DNA of 64,000 bases from positions 60,368,492-60,432,491 of the forward strand of contig NC_090261.1 of assembly GCF_037325665.1 (NCBI RefSeq), given 5' to 3'. Positions 12,214 through 24,158 of the stretch are shown piece by piece (positions within the stretch are counted from its first letter, which is position 1; each line of letters begins with the position of its first letter). Under the pieces are notes generated by a model. That model was not told the DNA's origin and searched no databases. It saw only the letters and a program-made list of their open reading frames with translations. Made by a program: the position numbers and the translations under genes. The stretch comes from Littorina saxatilis (taxonomy: Eukaryota; Mollusca; Gastropoda; Littorinimorpha; Littorinidae).

Positions 12214-15200
12214 CTGAAAATAAGGGTAGAAGTTTAGAAGCATTGTTAAGACAACGTTAAAAACTGATCAGTGCCAATCCTTCAGCTGTGGTCATTTGTT
12301 GCAGTTAATCTAGATTATTATCTGACAATTTGCACAGATGGGTCGATGTCTTGAAAATGTTTACATGGAATTTGCTTTACCGTTTTATCGTGTTCTCCGG
12401 GAAAGGGGGGGGGGGGTAGTATGTTTTATGTCTTTTGTCCTTCATAGAATAAGTTTACAAAACGGATATTGCATCAGACTAACTTGGCAGACTTGTGAGA
12501 GTCATTGAAGAAATCTTTCTTTCCGCCATCGTGCACGTTTGTTTATAATCACATTGCTTCATTTCCACCTCAGAAAAACCTCTGTCGAACCTTGAATCAC
12601 ATGACTTATTATCCTGTAACACCTTTCTCAAGAGCTGAACGATTGCTCGTTATTGCACCCCTACCCCCATCCCATCCCCATTATTCTCCAAACGAGCGTT
12701 AAACGCGAATGGTCTTTACACACAATCAACCACGAGTGAAACTCGGCTATTTCAGTTACCTGCAGGTCGTTTCCCTTGACGAGGGAAGCCTTCTCCCCCC
12801 TCCAGTGGGCCTGGTCCCAGAAGCCCCAGAATATGATGCCCTCAACAGCCGGGTGCCCGTACAGAGCTCTCAGCGCCTTCTCGTAGAAGTCCGCCCTCTT
12901 GTTCTCGTCCTGAGCTATCACATCCAGCTCCGACACCCAGATGGGGATGCCGGCCTGGGCCAGGATGTCCAGGCGTCCCTGGCAGAGGGACGAAAATAAT
13001 AGAACGTCAAAGAGAAATCCAGCTTTCGAACTCTTTGTCTTGAGGGCCTGAGAATCGAATTCTGGCCAAAGATGTTGGACTTCAAGGAGAAACTGTGGGG
13101 TCCAGCGGAGTCCCTTCAGCGAACTGCAGACTTGATCACGTCAACAACCTTGACAGTCTAGCATGGCAACGGGAACGCAGAAGAAGAACTCTTTGTCTTA
13201 ATCAGACAGACGATCGATGCATTTAAGTAACATTGGGATTGGTTCGTTGACTAGTTATTTTATTTGTGCCTTTGTGCCTTCTATACACTTACGAAACATA
13301 TCACATAAAATAGAATTAACTTTATCATTTAAACATGACGAATTACAGTGGAGGTGCACACAACAGACGAGACAACAGACAAGACACTTACTACAACAGT
13401 ATGACCGTTTAAAAATGTTGCAAAAATCAGTTAGATTAACTTTCAGGAGACCTTTCTTGTGTTGCCAGGAAAACAGACGCTGTCTCAGGAACAGGAGACA
13501 CCAGATCAAAGAGAGCGACATTAAAAATGGATCGTACCTTAATGACGGTGGGGTCGGGCTCCTGCTCGCTGCCGAAGTGACACTGCACCCCCATACCATA
13601 GAGACCGACGTTGGCTTTCTTGAAACGCTGCGCTTGAGCCAGGTAGTCCTGTGGCACAGACAGAAACAGCAGGAAAGCAACCGGTCAGATGGCTTGTGCA
13701 CAATTCAGTGGACAAACATAAACAGTTCAAACACTACAACAAGAAAGATTGGAAGAGAGCCAGGGCTGGATTTAGTGTAACAGAGGGAAGGGGCTTCAAA
13801 AATGATACAGGGGCACAGGGGGTTGACCAGGCGCGGGGATCTTTGGGGCACTGCCGCCCAGATTCTGTTGACATTCAGCATCTTAAAAGGGTATTTCGGG
13901 TCACTCTTTGAAAATAAGGTACATTAGCCGGGTAAGGAAGGGGAAGGGGGGGTTGGGGGCTTCCGGAACCCCGGACCCCCCCCCCCCCCCCCCTTTCTCT
14001 AGATCCAACCCGATTCGTTTTGTCAACAAGTCGACGTTGCATTAACTTATGATTCTTGTACGGGAATGAGAACAGAGATGCAACGTTCATATCGATATAA
14101 ACAAAATAACCAATATATTATGGATAACACTGTGCAAATGAAAGCCTCACGCTTGTTTCGGAACCAGCAGCAACGACGTCGTAATCGTTGAGGAATAGCT
14201 TGACGCTGGAATCAGCATGGTGAGCGATGCGGAACAGTTCAAGGTCATAGTCAGAGTCGTGTAGTCTGTCCTGGTACCACGTGAAGTGCAGGTTCTCGTT
14301 GTTCACGTCCCATTGCTCCAAACTTCAGACCAAAAAAAAAGTGACATGTATATGAAGCTTCCAGTTGGAAAGAAAACAATTGGCGTAGCCTCAAAAACGG
14401 TGTACGTCTCGAGTCGACCCTCGTATTATGTAGGGGTTGTAAACAGCAGTCATGTTGCACGCTCTTCAGTTCAAGAAATGGTTGCGAAGTTTTATAATCG
14501 ACGGGCGCACTGGCTTGGTGGAAAGACTCCGGCATCCAAAGCGAAAGTTCGTGGGTTCGAATCCCGGCCGCGCCGGGTGGGTTAAGGTGGAGATTTTTTC
14601 AGAAGAAGAAGAAGAAATAATCGAAATAACTACTTTATCATACTAAGAGATCAGAGATCAGACTCTACACTTATACGCTTCACGTATGATAACACACAAA
14701 ACAAAAATTCATATATTACACGAGTGATATTAAAAATAACAAACAAACAAAAAAACTATTTCTTGTTCTATCATCTTTTCGTACGATTTCTGATCTTTGT
14801 GTGACAGCACACAGTCTACGCATGATACTCACAGTCCGCGTGTCTTGTTCATTGTCTCCTCTATATGATTCTTGACCTCTGTCCTAAGCGTGTTGCCGGA
14901 CAGCTCCTTGACCCAGTTCGGCACCCAGCTAGGCACTGACCACACCAGGTTGGAACCTCGCACCTTCAGGCTGAGAATACGGAAAACGGAATACGGTAAG
15001 TTGATTCGAATTGGCCTAATGACCCTTTCCAAGGGCATACACAATATACAAAGGCAGGGATTTAATGGACCAGCAAATTAGATGGACCAGCAGCAAAACA
15101 AGATGGGTTTCAACAGCAAATTAGCTGCGATAAATATTTTGGGCAGCAAAAAATACACTTAGCAGCAAATTGGATATTTTAGCAGCAAAAAAGATGGTTA

Positions 15201-16442
15201 ACCAGCAGATTTGCTGTTTGAACAGCTGAGATGATATTTAAACTGCAAATTAGATACTTTACCAGCAAGAAAATACAACTGACAGCAGAATTGATGGTCA
15301 CAGCAGCAGAATAGATGATCACAGCAGCAGATTACATGAATTCAACAAACGTGACTACATATGAAATGTAATCAGAGTTGTATCTGGGTCTTATTCACCT
15401 GAGCTTTGTTCGCCTTCCTGCCATCAGGAACGGATATGCCTCTGCCTTTGGGCGTGAACCGGAAAAAAACCCATCACATGCTGGGCTCATGTTGTCATGA
15501 ACGTAGACAAGCATCTTCTGAGAATCAGAGACCAAAGAACCCGTCAAGCTGTACGTGATGACATCAGTCAGCTGCAGCTTTGTCTAGATGAAGATTCATT
15601 TCATCATGCAGTTCTTTTGTTCCTGGCCAAATGGGAAGATTCCGACGATCACGGATTGTTGTCTTTCGTGGAGTACTTCAAGGGGTCATGGATCGACCGC
15701 AATGACACCTGGTACGAAGGCTACGCCCCGGGAATTCCTTCCACAAACAATGGACTGGAGGCAATAAACCAGACCATCAAACGTCAGAACACATTTCGTG
15801 AGAGGCTTGACTTGTCCAGATTCCTAACCCTTGTTGAAAGAGACATTGTCCTGAACTGGTCCAGGGAGAGAGACAACGCTCAGCCTGATCATATCCCAGT
15901 GGCACAAGAACCAGACAGAACCTTGCCCTGCTGGACGGCTGCCTATCAGTGGGCATCTTCAAACGCAAAGTCCATCAAGAGGAACCAGAAAGTGTTCGTG
16001 GCCTCGGAGTCGCTTCAGAACATGGACCTGAAGACAGCTGTCAGGATTCAGCAAGACCAGTTCCAGAGAGCCTCTTGGGAATCGTTTGACCAGTACAAGG
16101 AGAGCCGGAACTCGGTTTGGAGTCTGACCGTGGAGGACAACAGAATTGACTGCAATTGCCCTGTCTACATGAAGTCCAACATATGTAAACACTCACTTGG
16201 CATGGAAATCCGGCTGTCCATTTCTGAACCACCAGCACAGGCAAAGACCGCCCCCCTGGGAGAGAAGCGAAAGAGGGGACGACCTAGGCTGGCAAAACCA
16301 GCTCTCATACGTCAGTAGGTCTGGTTTATCTGCTGCTAGCGCTCTGCATGGGCATTCTCTGCATCCGACTGTCTGGTGTACTTGCTAGGGCGCTCTGCAT
16401 GAGCATCCTCTCAGATTCCTTTTTTTGGTGGTGGTGCAAGGT

Positions 16443-16540
<98 letters not shown>

Positions 16541-19500
16541 TGTTGATTTTTTTCAAATAGAGTGAATGCGATTTCATGTTTTTGTCCATTTTCTGTATGA
16601 ACGTTTTCTTCAATTTTTATTACGATTTTGCTGATTTGTGTCCGTTTTGCTGTTTTTTCATCCTTTTTGCTGTTCTCATTTTGCTGGATTTTTCCTCTTT
16701 TTTACTGTTAAAGAAATCTGCTTGGCTGTTCAATTCATCTATTCTGCTGTTGAATTCATCCAATTTGCTGCTTCACATTCGCTGCTCACTCCTTCCTATT
16801 TGCTGCTGAAACCATCTATTTTGCTGGTAAAATATTTGTATGCGATATACAAATTACTCTTTATAATCATAATTATAGACATTATCAGATATGACAATAA
16901 AGACACTAACAGTTATAGGCGTCAATAATTGTGGTTTTCTAGAAGAGAATATCTCAACTTGAAGGAAATGAACAGTTAAATGTTAACAATTAAATCGTCA
17001 TTTCTTGATTTCAACAATTGGGCTGTATTGAATTTGTGCGACTGCATATCTTTTTTTTCGTGTTCATTGCAATAAAAAAAATTCATGTAACCCTAGGTTT
17101 TTTTTAAAATAAATATTGACTTGAAACTTGGTAGGTACTTTACACGGTTTTCGACGTAAGTTGGACAATGAAATAGAAAATGATTTTCGTCTTCTTCATT
17201 ATTTTTACAAAAAGGGCAAACTTCCCTTTCTTGTGCTGGAGCAGAACTTCAGGCTGAGAGAAAAGGAGAGAGTTTGCACACAAAAAATTGTCACAGTCAG
17301 CTATATATGTTTATGCTCTCTTGCTACACCTGCTGCGTGCATTCTTTTAACATTTAGTTCCAGTGAATTCATGTCAAGAAAACTTCAATATCTCACACAT
17401 TGTCATGAGAAGTTACAGTGGTGGTGCATAGCACACCAGACACAGCACTTAAACACAAAAGACCTCAAACAAAACCTATCTCGGATGCAAACACTCTCAG
17501 AGTTAAAATGTAAGTTAATATTTCATTTTAAAAAATAGGCCTACATTCAGTTCCTCTTAACATCGAAAGGTAATCCGATGGATGGAGCATGGTACTATTC
17601 AGAGCCACACTCTGTCCAAAGTTAGAGACCATCTCTCTCTCCCATTTTTCAATGCAAAAGAATCTCTCCATTTCACTTCACACACCTTCGGGCCCACAAC
17701 TCAGATTGTCTGAGCTAATACGGCAAACAAAGTAAATACTCTTACCCGTGGCTTCTTACGCTGTGAATCATTTTGAGGGCAAGATCGTAGTCCTTTTGTC
17801 CCTGCAATACGTGCAAAACAAGAAGGGCAAAGCCCATACGACTCACATGCTTTACACATTTTTCCTACCAAAATACAGTGGTTGTGTCCAAGGTCATGCA
17901 ACACAAAGCTGTTAATTCAAGACATAGGAAGTACAATGGTGCTTATTGGCTCTTTCTACCATGAGATATGGTCACTTTTAGTGGTTCACTACCTTATTTT
18001 GGTCACATTTCATAAGGGTCAAAGTGACCTTGACCTTGATCATATGTGACCAAATGTGTCTCATGATGAAAGCATAACATGTGCCCCACATAATTTTTAA
18101 GTTTGAAACAGTTATCTTCCATAGTTCAGGGTCAAGGTCACTTCAAAATATGTATACAATCCAACTTTGAAGAGCTCCTGTGACCTTGACCTTGAAGCAA
18201 GGTAAACCAAACTGGTATCAAAAGATGGGGCTTACTTTGCCCTATATATCATATATAGGTGAGCTATTCAATCTCAAAAACTTCAGAGAAAATGGGAAAA
18301 ATGTGAAAAATAGCTGTTTTTTAGGCAACATTTATGGCCCCTGCGACCTTGACCTTGAAGCAAGGTCAAGATGCTATGTATGTTTTTTGGGGCCTTGTCA
18401 TCATACACCATCTTGCCAAATTTGGTACTGATAGACTGAATAGTGTCCAAGAAATATCCAACGTTAAAGTTTTCCGGACGGACGTCCGGACGGACGGACG
18501 GACGGACGGACGACTCGGGTGAGTACATAGACTCACTTTTGCTTCGCATGTGAGTCAAAAAACCAACCAAATAAACAAGTTTAGACATGCATTTTAAAAT
18601 GATTGGAACGCCTGTAAAAAAAAGACCTTATCAAATGGAATAATGTCATTCAATCCTGACAACCGCATGTCTGCATTTGGAAAGAGAATGAGTGAGTGAA
18701 ATACAGTTCTTCAGTTGAACGCTGTAATTAGGTTTTAAGTTTGAGTTCAATTTATAATGAAGGACATATTTCACCCGTAAAAAAATCCTAAGAAGGTGCG
18801 TTTGGGTGTAGAGTCTTGAGATGAGGCGGTTAATGTTATAACGAGTTGCCCTGTTATTTAAACACAGAATGCACAGACACCCTAACAGTCAAACTCGCAA
18901 AAGCTAAATCAGGTTCGTTCAAATGAACGAAGAATCACAACAGCTTAAACAGAACAACTTCTGCATGTCGGTGAAAAGAACAGTTCATGCTCAATCCAGA
19001 ATGTCCAAAGCCGAAACGACATTCCAAACGGGGTATGTAAAAATAAGACGACCCACGTAATTCCTAAGCAACGAAAAAAAATCGTTCTTCTTTGTGAATG
19101 TTATTCCTCATATTTCGCTCTACCACATGGCTAGTGAACGAGTTGTTTTGTCCTGAATTAAACGTTCGAAACAAAATTAACCTTTATCATTTCTTCAACT
19201 CTAGTACATGGCTTTTATATATCTCGTAAAATTGTACAATATTCGTGTTTCCCATGCACAAAGTGACCTACCCTCTGCGGTTCAATGATCTTCCACTTGA
19301 CCGCGCTCTCGGGCGCCATCCAGTTGAAGTGGTTGTGGACAAAGTCGCCATACTTGCCCCCCGCGACCTTGGAGTTGTACTTCCACGAGTTGACCGCTGT
19401 GCCAAACGGGAATGACTTCTTCTTCTGCAGGACCTGGTGGATGACACATTACACGATTCCATCATTACACAATAGATTCATGCTCACTTGTTTGTTTGTT

Positions 19501-19577
19501 TATATGTTCTTTGAGTCATTAAAAGATTCGTTGACTTTACAACAACAACAACAACAACCACCACCACCACCACCACC

Positions 19578-19634
<57 letters not shown>

Positions 19635-20421
19635 CACTGATTCTAGCGTATTGTTAAGGATAGCAAGCCTTTTTCTGTTAATGAAGATTGCTCTTTAGAC
19701 AATATTCTGTTGTCTTGTTGAAATCTTGTTTGTGAAAGGATAAATGTAAATGTATTCCCAAAACCATATTTGATCGTAGGGGAGCGAGATGTTAGAGATG
19801 TCAACGTTTGAAGGGTCAGCTTTTTCATAGGGCGTGTCTTTTTGTAACAAATTATACTTACATGAATCTGGACGTCATTCTTGTTAATCCCCGCTGCTGT
19901 AGTTACGCTGGTGAGACAAAAACACACGCCATCTTAAATATATAATACCAAAAAAGAAACTATAATCATGAAAAGGTAAAACAGCGGCTATACGCGGGTA
20001 GGTTAACAACTAAAGCCGAAGCGTTTTCGTTTTACGAAGTATTCTATTACATGTTCAAAGCAGAAATACATGTATACTTTCATTACTTTACGTATGTTTT
20101 TGAGACCAGACGTAGACAAATAAAATGCACGCATAAAACTGAACCGCATAAATGTTCCCTATTTCCAAATCTTCGACTTCCAGAAAAATAGAGTTTCTGA
20201 AATCGTGTACACTACTTACTGAAGGACTATGTTGCTTTTGCGCTGTTGGTCAATCACGTGATTAAGGTCAGTAAAGGTCACGTCACCCCCACTTCCGCTT
20301 GCCGGTGTGATGGTTGCGGAATCCGTAAGGAAACCAACAGATCCTTCAGGACCGCTCTGGATGTAGGGCCGTAGCCGTTTGATGGCTTTGAACACACACA
20401 CACACACACATACACACACAC

Positions 20422-20464
<43 letters not shown>

Positions 20465-20505
20465 GCACACGCAAACACACACGCACATACACGCACGCGC
20501 GTATG

Positions 20506-20544
<39 letters not shown>

Positions 20545-23500
20545 ACGCACGCACACACACACACATACACCACAATCAATAATGGTCTCCTTAAAAACAT
20601 GGTTCTAATGACACTCAAACAAACTTCTAAAATACACATCAAACGACCCATTCATTTTAAGACGGGGGTACTGGTGTGTTGTGTAGCATCACGGATACCT
20701 TCATTCTCTGTACATCACCACAGATCTTTGTAGAATGTTACAACGCGGTAAGAGCATTCTTTCTCTCAGTCAGATACCTTCATTCTCTGTACATCACCAC
20801 AGATCTTTGTAGAATGTTACAACGCAGTAAGAGCATTCTTTCTCTCAGTCAGATACCTTCATTCTCTGTACATCACCACAGATCTTTCTAGAATGTTACA
20901 ACGCGGTAAGAGCATTCTTTCTCTCAGTCGGATACCTTCATTCTCTGTACATCACCACAGATCTTTGTAGAATGTTACAACGCGGTAAGAGCATTCTTTC
21001 TCTCAGTCGGATACCTTCATTCTCTGTACATCACCACAGATCTTTCTAGAATGTTACAACGCGGTAAGAGCATTCTTTCTCTCAGTCAGATACCTTCATT
21101 CTCTGTACATCACCACAGATCTTTCTAGAATGTTACAACGCGGTAAGAGCATTCTTTCTCTCAGTCAGATACCTTCATTCTCTGTACATCACCACAGATC
21201 TTTCTAGAATGTTACAACGCGGTAAGAGCATTCTTTCTCTCAGTCATACCAAAAATCAACAGCGCGGCTGCTTCTCGTGCATAGATGAACATTGTTTGCT
21301 GTAAATGACCACAGGAGCTTGTATCAAATCGCCGGTCGATCATTATTTACATTCTACTACTACCATATACTACTACTATAATGTAAATAATGATCGACCG
21401 GCGATTTGATACAAGCTCATGTGTAAATGACACTATTACGTTACCCTGCGAAGGTAATTCAGTTAACACCGGTTCGCTCTACACAGTTTTCATCCAGAAA
21501 GTTGATGTTCAGTATGTATCGTTCTGGAAAGATTCGATTATCCTGTGTAAAAGCCTCCACATATATATCTGTGTTGGTTTACATGATTGTTCTGCTCAAA
21601 ACGTAAGGTATGGTTTTCTTTTCGTATGCTAGTGCACGAAACACTTGAATTACCTTCGGAGCAAATCATAAGTTAATAGCCCTTATTTAAAACCTGCCAT
21701 GTGAACACAGAGCATAACAGGAGACAACAAACGTCAGACTTTATCACCAACAGCTCTCTATAATCCATAGGTGTCACGCCTATTCGGGAGTCAGGAAACG
21801 TTTCAGCTATAAATAGCTCATACTCAAGGCCGGCAGACAACTCCGCAGAGCAGCTGAATGTAAAAGGGGGACTACTGCGTCATCCTGTCACGTCTTTTAT
21901 AGAAATCTCAGCAATGATGTCACAATAGTACTGGTGCACTGTCAAAATACACGAACGACAACTGTACTGACACAGAGAAAAGTTGCCTACGTTTGTTTGT
22001 TGGTGCTGTAAAAATCCCCTGCAGATGGATCCAGCCGTCTGACGTCTTTGCGTTGGCATGGCGCGCCACTATCTCGTATTTCCCACTGCCGTCTGCACAA
22101 CACAAATTGCTGGGTAGGTATAAATCCAAAGACAACAAGAAATTCCTTCGAGGTAGGAAAATCACCCCCGTTGGTCAAAGGGAAATAACCATTCTCACTG
22201 CACCCATTCTCACTGCCACCAACTGAGAAGGTTCTTTCCCTTTGACCATGAATATGTTTCTGTATAAGTCCTTGTAGAATCTTAATCCACCAATAACTCC
22301 CTAACCGTGTGTTTGACTGGTCCCAATTTTTGTAAGGACCGTCTCAGGAATGTATAGAACCTGTTCACCAAGTTTGGTGACGATCGGTCCGTTCATTCTT
22401 GAGATCTATATGCGAAATCAAACACACAAACACACAAACAAACAAACAAACACATCGACCGAAACCTATACACACCCCTATACCGGGGGTGTAAATAGAC
22501 TGCTGACGTTTCAAAATTCAGAATCAAAAAACAAGAATTGCTGGTTAATGTAACGTTTAGTATTGATACAACAATAACTTCTATTATTGTAATAGTATTG
22601 TATCGTTTTTGTTTTATCAATAATAAACATTCCCTTAACCTACAATTTCTTTTTTGCTGACTATTTAGATCTCGATTTTACGAACATTTCAACGTATCAC
22701 ACTGCATTCGGCTTTTGAGACTCAAATATTAAACCGAGGTGTCTTTTGGGATATAAAACTGCTAGCATAGTTCAGCATGCATGCATTCCCACGCGCATGA
22801 CTAAAAAAGAAGTTTACTCCCCCCCCCCCCCCCTCCCCCTCTCCCGTAGTCCCTCAAAAGAAAGACCCACAAATAAACGAAATTCGCTAACTTTTCACTG
22901 ACCTGTGAAATAATAATTATTCATGAGCTCAATGTTCTGGCCGGCGTGGTCATTCAGCAGCTTGACCCACACCCCTGCCTTGTAGACCTGACCCCCGGTC
23001 ACCTGAATGTACTGGGATGGTCCGTCTGCGTCTTTCGACCTGGGACACAGTGGTCATTACACATTCAGACATATGTAGACATTGGTATAGTTCTTTCTTT
23101 CTTTCTTTATTTGGTGTTTAACGTCGTTTTCAACCATTCAAGGTTATATCGCGACGGGGAAAGGGGGGAGATGGGATAGGGGAAAAGGGGGAGATGGGAT
23201 AGAGCCACTTGTTAATTTTTTTTTGTTCACAAAAGCACTAATCAAAAAATTGCTCCAGGGGCTTGCAACGTAGTACAATATATGACCTTACTGGGAGAAT
23301 GCAAGTTTCCAGTACAAAGGACTTAACATTTCTTACATACTGCTTGACTAAAATCTTTACAAACATTGACTATATTCTATACAAGAAACACTTAACAAGG
23401 GTAAAAGGAGAAACAGAATCCGTTAGTCGCCTCTTACGACATGCTGGGGAGCATCGGGCAAATTCTTTCTCGTCCCAACCAATATGGGACTCCCCCTAAC

Positions 23501-23971
23501 CCGCGGGGGGTATTGGTATAGTTGACTTCGTTGCTTAAGTTTTGGATAATTCATCCGCGGGTCGAGAAGGCAACATAATTAGAACTTTGTCCGATTTCTA
23601 CACAAGCCTTCGTTTATCTAAGGTGTTTTATTATATACTGTAACAATGAAATAGGGATTTTGTTTTTAAATAAAAATGACAGAAATGTTCATCTTTCGTG
23701 AGTAATTTTTCTCCAATATTTGTTTTTGCTGTGAATACCTCAAGTTTATGTTTTATCATCACCCCAACTATACACACATGTGTTATATGTTAACCAGCTA
23801 TTTCTCATAAGTTCACAGGGAAAGTCGTTCAACATTCACTGAAACAAAAGAAGAAGAAGGAGAAAAGGAAGAGGACGATCAAGGGAAGATCTGAAAGTTT
23901 CAATGAAATAATGAAAACAACACCCAGAAACCCAGACAAATAGACAGACAGACAGACAGACAGACAGGCAA

Positions 23972-24009
<38 letters not shown>

Positions 24010-24010
24010 C

Positions 24011-24062
<52 letters not shown>

Positions 24063-24108
24063 GGCACACACACACAGACACAGACACACACACACAGACA
24101 CAGACACA

Positions 24109-24158
<50 letters not shown>

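Noticed and set aside
13217-13780. 187-residue plus-strand frame
   Set aside because: Antisense shadow of GH10 exon 10 and its flanking introns.
19285-19698. Poly-Gln protein
   Set aside because: It reads a (CAA)n tract through GH10 intron 5 and exon 6 on the wrong strand.
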